Assembly (NCBI RefSeq): GCF_030863805.1
Contig: NZ_CP132957.1
Coordinates: 3,658,001-3,722,000 of the forward strand
Length of the DNA: 64,000 bases
From: Kineothrix sp. MB12-C1
Lineage (GTDB): Bacteria; Bacillota; Clostridia; Lachnospirales; Lachnospiraceae
Reading direction: 5' to 3'
Within the stretch, counting starts at the first letter, position 1; every line of letters starts with the position of its first letter. The notes under the pieces are model-generated. The model saw nothing but the letters and a program-made list of their open reading frames with translations. It did not search any database and was not told the DNA's origin. This document shows, one piece after another, positions 53,881 through 62,054 of this stretch. Position numbers and translations under genes: made by a program.

Positions 53881-54372
53881 ATGAATGGTGTAAAGACTGG
53901 TCAGTTAATTGCGTCAATTCGCAAGCACAAGAGTATGACACAGCAGGATATGGCAGAAAAATCAAGTGAAATTTCTATACAGGTTCTAAAAAAAGAAAAA
54001 AGAACACGAAAAGTACTGGCTGTTGTGTGCACAGCGGCCATGTTAATAATAACCTCCATACTATCCATATGGGGACCAATCATTTTTCAGAGAGGAAATC
54101 CACTTCCATATTTGATTGCTGTGACAAAAATCAGTGATGTACAGCCATATGTACAAGTGGGGAACAAGGAAGGCGTTTTTATATCAAAACGCGGTGAATG
54201 CCCAGAGTTATTTGAATATGTTGAAGCCAATAGAAATGTAGAGTTTGTCGAACAAGCGGGGAGTGGATATATATTTTCAAACGGTGTAGCGCATCTCATT
54301 GTCGGTTCAGAAATCTATTGGGGTAATTACACAGTTTGGATCGTACCACATCATACCTTGGAAGCACCATAG
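53881..54372 (+). CDS. XRE-like N-terminus joined to a membrane-anchored tail (HTH core missing)
   Basis: Product of 163 residues, ATG 53881 after CGAGG. Residues 1-27 (VKTGQLIASIRKHKSMTQQDMAEK) are the first helices of an XRE HTH. The recognition helix and the rest of the domain are absent, and the sequence passes straight to KKEKRTRKVLAVV and a transmembrane helix (about 43-66). In the XRE-plus-membrane proteins of clostridia these parts are separated by about 60 residues, so an in-frame deletion is likely. DNA binding is improbable. The extracellular remainder (about 95 residues) is not recognised. Confidence 0.7.
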   Translation: MNGVKTGQLIASIRKHKSMTQQDMAEKSSEISIQVLKKEKRTRKVLAVVCTAAMLIITSILSIWGPIIFQRGNPLPYLIAVTKISDVQPYVQVGNKEGVFISKRGECPELFEYVEANRNVEFVEQAGSGYIFSNGVAHLIVGSEIYWGNYTVWIVPHHTLEAP

Positions 54373-54560
54373 TGATAGTAAAGGAACTGCTTTTATTAAA
54401 ATCAAAAATTGTTCCGGTAAATAAAGAAACGAGATATACCAATTGGCGGGTGCATTTAATATTGTTCGAAGTGGAGCCGTAGCAATAGAAATTTTTAATA
54501 GCCAGTCAGAAACATTTCAAATGAAAACGTCAACTTAGATACAATGTTGATGAGCCGAAA

Positions 54561-54588
54561 AGTCCAGTGATACTGGGCTTTTTATTTT
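54561..54588 (+). terminator. Intrinsic terminator
   Basis: AGTCCAGT (54561-54568) pairs with ACTGGGCT (54572-54579), one G-U, GAT loop, followed by TTTTATTTTT. Confidence 0.85.
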
Positions 54589-54697
54589 TCTCCGTTGTGG
54601 GGATAGAAAGTTCACGTACATATCAGTTTGATATTGTCCATTTTATCAAATATAATAAATGGTAAGGATTCATGTTAAGTTTTATAAAGTTTAAGGT

Positions 54698-54752
54698 AAC
54701 TGAAAGGTAATGTTAAATCAATATTAAGGTTCGATTGGATAAACTGAAAGGT
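54698..54752 (+). promoter_or_regulatory. Direct repeats upstream of the two-component operon
   Basis: AACTGAAAGGT occurs at 54698-54708 and 54742-54752, exactly 44 bp apart (about four helical turns), before a TATGAT -10-like box at 54761-54766. Spacing and position suit OmpR-type response regulator binding, probably autoregulation. Confidence 0.5.
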
Positions 54753-54811
54753 TCGGCTGTTATGATAGATTTACAGCCGGGAGATGCGAGATAAATAAGG
54801 AGGGATACATC

Positions 54812-55492
54812 GTGAACCAAACCATTCTGATTGTGGATGACGAAAAAGAAATCCGTGAGCTTCTGCGGCTGTATATAGAAAAGGACGGGTATTCTGTGAT
54901 GCAGGCCGAAAACGGATTAGAGGCGCTTAAACAGGCCGACTCAGCGCAAATTGATCTGGCAATCATCGACATTATGATGCCGGAGCTTGACGGCTACCAG
55001 CTTATCAAAGCCTTGCGGGAACGTGGGAATCTTCCCATTATCGTCGTGAGCGCTAAAACAGAAAACCATGAAAAAATCTTGGGTCTCGACCTCGGGGCGG
55101 ATGATTATGTAACAAAACCTTTTGACCCTCTGGAGGTGCTTGCCCGAATTAGAGCCAGACTGCGCCGCCATGGCGAGCAGACGGCGGATTTCGCCGCGGC
55201 TTTGTTGAAAGTGGGTGGTTTGATGCTCGATACTTCTGCTTGTACTTTGCGATCCGACAACGAAAGCATACAGCTTACAGCAACAGAATTTAACATGATG
55301 AAGCTATTTATGCAAAGTCCCGGCCGTGTGTTTACCAAACAGCAGATTTATGATGCCGCATGGCAGGAAACGGTCACCGTTGATGACAATACGGTGATGG
55401 TCGCCATCAGCAAGCTGCGAGGCAAGCTTCCCGGCGATTGTGCGGTGTCCATCGGGACAGTCCGAGGGCTGGGGTATAGGTTGGAGGCGTAA
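54812..55492 (+). CDS. OmpR/VanR-type response regulator
   Basis: Product of 226 residues, GTG 54812 after AAGGAGGG. Receiver domain 1-115 with acidic pocket DDEKE, phospho-acceptor Asp in IIDIMMPELDGY, and Lys in YVTKPFDPLE. The C-terminal winged helix (about 130-225) ends RGLGYRLEA. It precedes its kinase by 2 bp and an ABC exporter pair, the usual layout of antimicrobial-peptide or cell-wall stress modules. GC content is clearly above that of the flanking genes. Confidence 0.94.
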   Translation: MNQTILIVDDEKEIRELLRLYIEKDGYSVMQAENGLEALKQADSAQIDLAIIDIMMPELDGYQLIKALRERGNLPIIVVSAKTENHEKILGLDLGADDYVTKPFDPLEVLARIRARLRRHGEQTADFAAALLKVGGLMLDTSACTLRSDNESIQLTATEFNMMKLFMQSPGRVFTKQQIYDAAWQETVTVDDNTVMVAISKLRGKLPGDCAVSIGTVRGLGYRLEA

Positions 55493-55494
55493 AG

Positions 55495-56640
55495 ATGAAG
55501 CGAAAACACAGTATATTAAGAACCGTTGTGCTTAGGTTCATCGGCTATTTTCTCGGAATTGAGATTGTCATATCTGTATTAGAAGACATATTCAGTGCGC
55601 TTGTGTATGGCGCTGAAAGAGATTTCCCTTATGACGGAATCCCCGGTATAGCGGTGGGGATGGAGCCGTACCAAGTTGCACTTATCATTTTATGGGGGCT
55701 GGTGCAGTTGGCAGTATACTGTGTGGGAATTGCCCTTTTTGCGCGCAGTATAAGCCGCAAAGTTTCTTATCCGGCCGGGCGCATGGCAGAAGGATTTAGG
55801 GAGGTTTCAAGCGGCAATTTGAACATTTCGCTGGATTTTGAAACGGAGACCGAGTTCAAAGAAATGCGAGATGCCTTCAACCACATGACACGTAAGCTCA
55901 AAGACTACGAAGAAAAACGTATGACTATGGAAAACGAACGAATGCGTCTTTTCTCGCATATCGCCCATGATCTGAAAACTCCGATGACGACGATTACGGG
56001 ATATGCCGGCGCTCTGGCAAGCGGCATGGTGGATGATGCGGATAAACAGCGGGAGTACCATATGGCAATTAAAGCAAAATCAGACCAAATGAACGCATTG
56101 GTTGACCAACTGCTTTCTTATTCCAAACTTGGCGCACCGCAATATCGAATGAATTTAGTTCCAGCCGATATAGCGGAACTGCTTCGTGTAGCTTGTGCCT
56201 CCCTCTTCGGCGAGATTGAGAGTAAGCAGATGGAACTTACCCTGCGGCTGCCGGAAGAACCTGTATATTACAAAATGGATTCGCTGGAAATGAGCCGCGC
56301 CATCGGCAATCTTCTTACAAACGCGATTCGCCATAATCCCGCGGGCAGTCTGTTGGCTGTGAGCCTGACGGAAGAATCGGAGCATATCATAATTCAGATT
56401 GCGGACAGCGGTGCGACTATTCCTAAAGCAATCGCTGGGAATTTGTTCGAACCCTTTATTTCCGGCAATGATTCAAGAAGTTCAGGCAGCGGAACCGGAC
56501 TGGGGCTTGCCATTGTGAAAAAGATTGTGGAACAGCATTCCGGCCAGGTCTTTGTGTCGGACACACTTGCGCCCTACACAAAGATGTTTGTTTTGCGCTT
56601 GCCTAGAAATAAAAATGGAGGAGGTAGATATGTACAGTAA
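55495..56640 (+). CDS. Sensor histidine kinase (VanS-like)
   Basis: Membrane kinase of 381 residues, ATG 55495. Two transmembrane helices (about 10-32 and 62-84) with a short extracellular loop, HAMP (about 85-140), HisKA with phospho-His in FSHIAHDLKTPMTT (about residue 159), and HATPase with N box LLTNAIRHNP and G boxes in GSGTGLGLAIVKK. The short loop suggests sensing within the membrane or through the ABC partner. It overlaps the permease gene by 11 bp. Confidence 0.93.
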   Translation: MKRKHSILRTVVLRFIGYFLGIEIVISVLEDIFSALVYGAERDFPYDGIPGIAVGMEPYQVALIILWGLVQLAVYCVGIALFARSISRKVSYPAGRMAEGFREVSSGNLNISLDFETETEFKEMRDAFNHMTRKLKDYEEKRMTMENERMRLFSHIAHDLKTPMTTITGYAGALASGMVDDADKQREYHMAIKAKSDQMNALVDQLLSYSKLGAPQYRMNLVPADIAELLRVACASLFGEIESKQMELTLRLPEEPVYYKMDSLEMSRAIGNLLTNAIRHNPAGSLLAVSLTEESEHIIIQIADSGATIPKAIAGNLFEPFISGNDSRSSGSGTGLGLAIVKKIVEQHSGQVFVSDTLAPYTKMFVLRLPRNKNGGGRYVQ

Positions 56641-58966
56641 TCTCATTAAAAATGACATACGCAAAAGCAAGCTGATTACCGCAACAATCACAGCATTTAT
56701 CCTGATTGCGGCTATGCTCACCGCCTTGGCAGTTTCTCTAAGCGTGAATTTAGTAGGTGCTATTGATCATATACTGCTTTCGGCAAAGGCGATTCATTTT
56801 ATACAGATGCACACCGGCGATGTGGATATGGAACAACTTCGGAACTTCGCCGAAGACCAAGAGGCTGTGGAGGATTATCAGGTACTGCCGTTTCTCAACA
56901 TCGACGGCGCCGAAATTGTAATAGGAGACAATACCCTTGCCGATAGTGTACAGGACAACGGTTTTTCCATACAGAGTGAAAGATTTGATTTCCTGCTCGA
57001 CTTAAACAACGAAATCATCCGTCCCACAAACGGCGAAATCTATTTCCCCATTTACTATATGCAGGAGGGTAACGCGAAGCCCGGCGACAAGGTTACTATT
57101 CATGGCGTGGATTTTACCTTGGCGGGATTCTTACGGGATTCCACAATGAACGCGGCGCTCGTATCCTCCAAACGATTCCTTGTGAGTGAAGCTGACCTTG
57201 AAAAAATCCGAGAGTTCGGGCAATTGGAACAGCTCATAGAGTTCCGGTTAAGGGACGGCGTTTCTTACGCGAATTTTGAGACTGCCTATTTCGATGCGGG
57301 ACTTCCGGCAAACGGTCCGCCAGCTATCATACACACGCAAATAAGGCTGATGAACGGTCTTACGGACGGCATCATGATAGGCGTACTGGCGCTGATTGTC
57401 ATACTGGTAATTATCGTTACATTTTTGTGCATCCGCTTTACGCTACTGGCGAAAATCGAGGAGGATTACAGGGAAATTGGCGTGTTAAAGGCCGTTGGGA
57501 TGCGGCTGAGCGACATCAAAAAACTCTACCTCTCAAAATATGGTGTCATCGCCGGAATAGCCTGTGTACTCGGATTCCTGCTTTCTGTTCCGATTTCGGG
57601 CCCATTCATGCAAAACATTCGCCTATACATGGGAGAAAGCGACCGTCAGACACTTCTATTGGGCTTGCTTTGTGGATTTGTCGGTACGGCGGCAATTTAC
57701 GGCGTAGTTTTGCTGTATGTAAACGGAGTGTTGCGGCGCTTTCGGAAAATATCGGCGGCGCAGGCGGTTAGGTTCGGCGCGCCCCGGGAAAAATCAAAAT
57801 CGGTGAGAGGCTTCCGGCTGAGTAACAACCGGCTCTTTCCTCGGAATGTATTTCTCGGAGTCAAGGATATTCTTACCCGTAAAAAACTCTATGTGACCAT
57901 GTTGACGGTGCTGATTATCTCGTCTTTCGTTATGATTGTACCACAAAACATCTATAATACGATTTCGGCAAAGAGCTTTATCACCTACATGGGCATGGGG
58001 ATATGCGACGCCACTTTATATATCAAGCCAACACAGGCAAAGGACGTCACCCAAAAGGGCGCGGAAGCAGCAAATTTATTGGCAACAGACGCGAACGTGG
58101 AAAAATACGCAATGATAACTACCAAAATGTTCGATATGAAAGCAAATGACGGCTCCATGCAGAAGCTGAGAGTGAGCTTGGGCGACCATACAACCTATCC
58201 CATTACCTATTCTCAGGGAACGGTTCCACGGACAGAATCGGAAATCGCGATTTCCACCTTGTACGCAGACGACCTCGCAAAAACCATTGGTGATGAAATT
58301 GTTCTAACGGTTGACGGCGCTGAGAAACGACTGACGGTCAGCGGGGTTTACTCTGACATTACCAACGGCGGTAGGACGGCGCAAGCTATTTTTGCAACTA
58401 ATTCCGGGGATATTTTATCGATCAGTATTCCAGTTACCTTCCGTGCGGGTGCGGACGCTGAAGAAATCATAGCGCAGTATAACAAGCAATTACCTTTCGC
58501 TAAAGCCTACGGTGTTGAGGAAAATATCGATCAGATGTTAGGCCCTATGATAAACTCAATTAAGATGGCTTCCTACGCCGCAATAGGGGTAACAGTTCTG
58601 CTCACCGTACTGGTCACAATGTTGTTTATGAAGATGTTGGTAGCCAAAGACCGCTATTCCATCGCGATTCTGAAATCAATGGGCTTTACAAGCGAGGGTA
58701 TTCGCGGGCAATATATGACACGCTCTGTCATTGTGCTGGTGCTGGGAGTTATCATCGGAACGATAATGGCCAACACGCTCGGCGAGTACGTTGGCGTTGC
58801 GATCGTATCCGCATTCGGCGCAACTACTTTCAATTTCGTGGTCAACCCTTTCTTCGCCTACATGGTTTCCCCGCTGTTGATTGCGACGTGTGTGTGTATC
58901 GCCACATTGCTGGGAGTATCAGATATTCGCTCACTCAAGGTTTTCGAACACATTAAGGAGGCATAG
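56630..58966 (+). CDS. ABC transporter permease, FtsX/MacB type
   Basis: Product of 778 residues from ATG 56630, directly after GGAGGAGGTAGAT; the frame is open further upstream inside the kinase gene, but that region has no ribosome site. About eight transmembrane helices in the 1+3 and 1+3 arrangement around two large extracellular domains, each followed by an FtsX core (EIGVLKAVGMRLSDIKKLYLSKY; AILKSMGFTSEGIRGQYMTRS). Works with the ATPase 3 bp downstream. Peptide sensing, detoxification or export are possible. Confidence 0.9.
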   Translation: MYSNLIKNDIRKSKLITATITAFILIAAMLTALAVSLSVNLVGAIDHILLSAKAIHFIQMHTGDVDMEQLRNFAEDQEAVEDYQVLPFLNIDGAEIVIGDNTLADSVQDNGFSIQSERFDFLLDLNNEIIRPTNGEIYFPIYYMQEGNAKPGDKVTIHGVDFTLAGFLRDSTMNAALVSSKRFLVSEADLEKIREFGQLEQLIEFRLRDGVSYANFETAYFDAGLPANGPPAIIHTQIRLMNGLTDGIMIGVLALIVILVIIVTFLCIRFTLLAKIEEDYREIGVLKAVGMRLSDIKKLYLSKYGVIAGIACVLGFLLSVPISGPFMQNIRLYMGESDRQTLLLGLLCGFVGTAAIYGVVLLYVNGVLRRFRKISAAQAVRFGAPREKSKSVRGFRLSNNRLFPRNVFLGVKDILTRKKLYVTMLTVLIISSFVMIVPQNIYNTISAKSFITYMGMGICDATLYIKPTQAKDVTQKGAEAANLLATDANVEKYAMITTKMFDMKANDGSMQKLRVSLGDHTTYPITYSQGTVPRTESEIAISTLYADDLAKTIGDEIVLTVDGAEKRLTVSGVYSDITNGGRTAQAIFATNSGDILSISIPVTFRAGADAEEIIAQYNKQLPFAKAYGVEENIDQMLGPMINSIKMASYAAIGVTVLLTVLVTMLFMKMLVAKDRYSIAILKSMGFTSEGIRGQYMTRSVIVLVLGVIIGTIMANTLGEYVGVAIVSAFGATTFNFVVNPFFAYMVSPLLIATCVCIATLLGVSDIRSLKVFEHIKEA

Positions 58967-58969
58967 GCC

Positions 58970-59728
58970 ATGGAAAATATAATTACCGGAAGAAATATTG
59001 TAAAAACCTTTGGAAGGGGCGTTGAACAAGCAAAGGTGCTTGATAGAGTAAATGTTGAAATCACAAAAGGTGAATTTGTCGCCGTCATGGGACCGTCAGG
59101 CTCCGGGAAATCCACCCTGTTGTTCGCGCTTTCCGGTATGGATGATATATCGGACGGGTCGGTGAAGTTCGGCGATACTGAGCTCTCTAAGCTCCGGGAA
59201 GATGAGCTTGCGGATGTACGCCGGATGAAAATGGGCTTTATCTTTCAGCAGCCTACTATGTTGAAAAATCTGAACCTCTTGGATAACATCATCCTCCCAG
59301 CCGCTCGGGACGGCAAGAAGGATGCTGTGGTGCCCACGCAAAGGGCAAAGGCGCTGATGAAGAAAACAGGAATTGACGGGCTTGAGAACAGGGATACCAC
59401 CGAGGTCTCGGGCGGGCAACTCCAGCGGGCCGGTATCTGCCGCGCACTGATAAACGCGCCGGAGATCCTCTTTGCCGACGAGCCGACAGGCGCGCTTAAC
59501 GCCAAATCGGCCGAGGAAATCATGGGATTGCTGGTGGACATCAACAGGGAAGGCACCGCGATTCTGCTTGTGACCCACGATGCGAAAATTGCCGCCCGCG
59601 CCGATAGAATTTTGTTCACGAAAGACGGGAGTATCGTCTCCGAGCTTTCGCTGCAAAAGTTCAGCGGAAAGGATATGAGGTCAAGAACCGAAAAGGTACT
59701 CACACAGATGGCGGCTGTAGGGATTTAG
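58970..59728 (+). CDS. ABC transporter ATP-binding protein (MacB/LolD-like)
   Basis: ATPase of 252 residues, ATG 58970 after AAGGAGG. Walker A GPSGSGKST (about 42-50), Q-loop FIFQQPTML, signature VSGGQLQRA, Walker B ILFADEPTG, and switch His in LVTHDAK. The LolD-like sequence fits a partner of an FtsX-type permease. End of the GC-rich four-gene module. Confidence 0.94.
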   Translation: MENIITGRNIVKTFGRGVEQAKVLDRVNVEITKGEFVAVMGPSGSGKSTLLFALSGMDDISDGSVKFGDTELSKLREDELADVRRMKMGFIFQQPTMLKNLNLLDNIILPAARDGKKDAVVPTQRAKALMKKTGIDGLENRDTTEVSGGQLQRAGICRALINAPEILFADEPTGALNAKSAEEIMGLLVDINREGTAILLVTHDAKIAARADRILFTKDGSIVSELSLQKFSGKDMRSRTEKVLTQMAAVGI

Positions 59729-59799
59729 ATTAATGTGCTATTATGGATATAACGGTATTTGTATTTGTCGATAAATAAAATTTTTTTCGAAGTGCAATA

Positions 59800-59946
59800 G
59801 TGGAAATAGATGATAAGAATTTAATTGAGAGAATTTATCTATTCGGTTGTATAGGACAAATAGTTATTGTAAGCGGAATAGTATACTTTGTCCGCAAACG
59901 GCCAAAGTATGTTTTTTGCACACTCGCTTTGCTCGGCGCAGTATAA
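59800..59946 (+). CDS. Possible small membrane peptide (48 aa)
   Basis: GTG 59800 opens a 48-residue frame with one hydrophobic helix (LFGCIGQIVIVSGIVYFV) and basic residues KRPK behind it, ending LALLGAV. There is no clear ribosome site (AGTGCAATAG precedes). Its end lies next to the broken CPBP gene. It could be a real small peptide or a remnant. Low support. Confidence 0.25.
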   Translation: MEIDDKNLIERIYLFGCIGQIVIVSGIVYFVRKRPKYVFCTLALLGAV

Positions 59947-59977
59947 TACTGTTAAAATATTATACCTTTTACGAAGA

Positions 59978-60634
59978 TTGGGATACATAATTGATTATTC
60001 TACATCGATGGGAATTGTTTGTATTATTGTGGCTGGATGCTCATCAGCGCTATGGGGAAGCTTTATTTCAATAAGATATTTGCATATTTCAATCTCAAAA
60101 TTGATAACAGATTTTTTCGATTTTAAGAAATCATATGAATATTATCCTGTAATCGCCTTATTTATAATAATTGAATTTAGTTACTTGCTTTTGGATGGCA
60201 GTTTGATTGTTGGTGCTTCAGAGTGGTATCTTCCGATTCTTATTTTTTTTAAATCCATTATATTTGGAGGAATAGAAGAAATAGGATGGCGATATACTTT
60301 TCAACCACTTTTAGAGAAAAAGATAGGTTTTATAGCTACTACAATTTCTATATTTTTTATGTGGGGAATATGACATTATTTATATTTCTATATTGATGGG
60401 GCATTAAATAAAATAAATGCATTCGGATTTTTTACCGGACTTTTAACGAATTGTTTTTTGCTTGGAATGATATATAAGAAAAGTTGTAGCTTATGGTTGT
60501 GCGTATTTACACATTCGTTGATAAATACGTTCTCTCAGATTTCCACGGGTGGGAATGAGTATATTAACTATATATCAAAAATAATAATTATAGTAGCATC
60601 AAGTATTATTTGTTTGAAAACGAATAAAGAATAA
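59978..60634 (+). pseudogene. CPBP-family membrane protease gene interrupted by TGA
   Basis: The frame encodes hydrophobic helices, then the CPBP motif 1 GGIEEIGWRYTF, then FFMWGI followed by TGA at 60371-60373 and HYLYFYIDGAL. Families of this type have W-H at this point, so TGA replaces TGG. Past the stop the same frame runs without interruption through CVFTHSLINTFSQ to TAA at 60632-60634, giving about 218 residues. The start is unclear (TTG 59978 or ATG 60008; the frame is open from 59888). Single nonsense mutation in an otherwise complete gene, so the decay is recent. Confidence 0.8.
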
Positions 60635-60664
60635 ATTCCAATTTACTTTGAGGAGGAAACAAAT

Positions 60665-61054
60665 ATGAAAAAAATTGCTTTTATCTGTGTACATAATTCC
60701 TGTCGCTCGCAAATTGCAGAAGCCCTTTGCAGGCATTTTTCAGGAGATGTGTTTGATTGCTATTCAGCAGGAACAGAAACAAAGCCGCAGATCAATCAAG
60801 ATGCTGTACGTCTTATGAAAGAACTTTATGGAATCGACATGGAAAGGACGCAGTACTCTAAGATTTTATCTGATATTCCGTCTGTAGATATTGTTATTAC
60901 AATGGGCTGCAACGTAGAATGTCCCTTCCTACCCTGCGAACATCGTGAAGATTGGGGGCTTGATGATCCTACAGGAAAGAGTGACGAGGAATTTATTAAG
61001 ATCATAAAGGTTATTGAGGCAAAGGTAAAGGGATTATCCGGATTCGACTTGTGA
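60665..61054 (+). CDS. arsC: Arsenate reductase, thioredoxin-linked (LMW-PTP fold)
   Basis: Product of 129 residues, ATG 60665 after GAGGAGG. P-loop CX5R is Cys8-V-H-N-S-Cys13-Arg14; the redox cysteines lie in GCNVECPFLPC (Cys82, Cys86, Cys91), and DWGLDDPTGK supplies the general acid. This matches pI258-type ArsC, reducing arsenate to arsenite. No arsR, arsB or acr3 neighbour is seen, so an isolated role or another phosphatase-like role is possible. Confidence 0.9.
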   Translation: MKKIAFICVHNSCRSQIAEALCRHFSGDVFDCYSAGTETKPQINQDAVRLMKELYGIDMERTQYSKILSDIPSVDIVITMGCNVECPFLPCEHREDWGLDDPTGKSDEEFIKIIKVIEAKVKGLSGFDL

Positions 61055-61084
61055 GTGTTCCATGAATTCTAATTATTTTCTATA

Positions 61085-61702
61085 TTATTTCGCCATAGTT
61101 TCCAGTATCGAATAAAATCTTCGATATTCCTTCATAACCTCATTGCGGTTAACGGCCTTCCGTCCTAATCGGTCACAATACCCTAATAAGGCTATATCAT
61201 TAATATCAACACTTGAAATCAATCCCTCTTTATCACTAAACGGGAGATCTTTTAAAATATAAAGCATATGCATGTGATATTTAACCAACAGACATACCTT
61301 TATAATGAAATCTTGTTCAGATGTAACTGCCTCCAGAAATTGTTTTGATAAATCAGCACCTACATTATCGTGATTGTAGGCAGTAATCTTTTCCCCTTTT
61401 ATTCTGGTGGTATCCGGTTTCCCTATATCATGCAGTAAAACTGCCCACATGAATGCTTTTGGATCACTGCTGTTTTCTCTCACCGCGGCAGCCTCATCCA
61501 ATACCAGCATTGTATGATTCCAGACATTTCCCTCGGGGTGGTGGATTTTTGATTGCTCTGTGTCCCTTAACCTCCTCAACATGGAAAAAGGCCACTGCTT
61601 AAAATCCTCTGAATCGAATAACTGATTTAGATAATCAGAAGGTTTCTCGTTAAACATCAAGTGTTCCGTTATTGTATTAAATAATTCATTTTCTATTTTC
61701 AT
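61085..61702 (-). CDS. HD-domain phosphohydrolase
   Basis: Product of 205 residues, ATG 61702 on the minus strand with AAGGA 9 nt upstream (GTG 61708 is the alternative). HD motif complete: NHTMLVLDEAA, then LLHDIGKPDTT, then YNHDNVGADLS and a later YHMHM. The fold resembles HD domains of nucleotidyltransferases and (p)ppGpp or nucleotide phosphohydrolases. Substrate unknown. It converges on arsC. Confidence 0.85.
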   Translation of the reverse strand: MKIENELFNTITEHLMFNEKPSDYLNQLFDSEDFKQWPFSMLRRLRDTEQSKIHHPEGNVWNHTMLVLDEAAAVRENSSDPKAFMWAVLLHDIGKPDTTRIKGEKITAYNHDNVGADLSKQFLEAVTSEQDFIIKVCLLVKYHMHMLYILKDLPFSDKEGLISSVDINDIALLGYCDRLGRKAVNRNEVMKEYRRFYSILETMAK

Positions 61703-61894
61703 AGTCACTCGTCCTTATTTTTTATTTTAATGCGTTCTTCTATATAAATAGTGCCTCAATATCGTATTCTTGCTTATTAATTTAGAATTTTCGATATTTC
61801 AATTCAGTAAGTACTTTGATGATTCTACTGAACTTGATAGTATAGTTAATATAATGTTTTAATGTACCCTATGAAATCCTGAAAAATGCACAAG

Positions 61895-61923
61895 TTGACA
61901 TTAAAAACCCCATGTGCTAGAAT
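61895..61923 (+). promoter_or_regulatory. Consensus promoter of the MATE gene
   Basis: TTGACA (61895-61900), 17-bp spacer, extended TGC and TAGAAT (61918-61923). Predicted transcription start near 61930, leaving a leader of about 125 nt. Confidence 0.85.
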
Positions 61924-61956
61924 GTGGTTGAAAATTGAATAGGTCATTGACTTATC

Positions 61957-61974
61957 CTTTACCGCCGGGTAAAG
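61957..61974 (+). promoter_or_regulatory. Palindrome in the MATE leader (operator or attenuator)
   Basis: CTTTACC (61957-61963) and GGTAAAG (61968-61974) are perfect 7-bp arms around GCCG, about 30 bp after the predicted transcription start. Fits a repressor site or a small leader hairpin. Confidence 0.6.
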
Positions 61975-62054
61975 AGATTGAGCATCAGACTTCATATCAT
62001 TAGGCCATGGAAGATATGAAAGACTGGTGTTTTTATTTTTGTGGAGTGAATTTC

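Larger units (their letters stand above)
54373..54811 (+). other. 439-bp gene-poor stretch with terminator and regulator sites
   Basis: No convincing gene. A short open stretch ending TAG near 54537 (reading ...AGAFNIVRSGAVAIEIFNSQSE) could be a gene remnant. An intrinsic terminator follows at 54561-54588. AT-rich DNA with two direct repeats then leads to the response regulator start. Confidence 0.6.
61703..62054 (+). other. 352-bp intergenic region upstream of the MATE gene
   Basis: AT-rich. It holds a stem TTCAGTA/TACTGAA (61803-61832), the MATE promoter (61895-61923) and a palindrome (61957-61974). A short in-frame extension from 62007 exists before ATG 62055 but has no ribosome site. Nothing else is seen. 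Confidence 0.6.

Noticed and set aside
59096-59656. 186-codon minus-strand frame in the ABC ATPase gene
   Set aside because: Antisense to clear Walker and signature motifs; long because GC-rich DNA has few stop codons.
60371-60373. TGA read as selenocysteine in the CPBP gene
   Set aside because: The position matches a conserved Trp, not Cys, and no SECIS-like stem was seen directly downstream. A TGG to TGA mutation is simpler.
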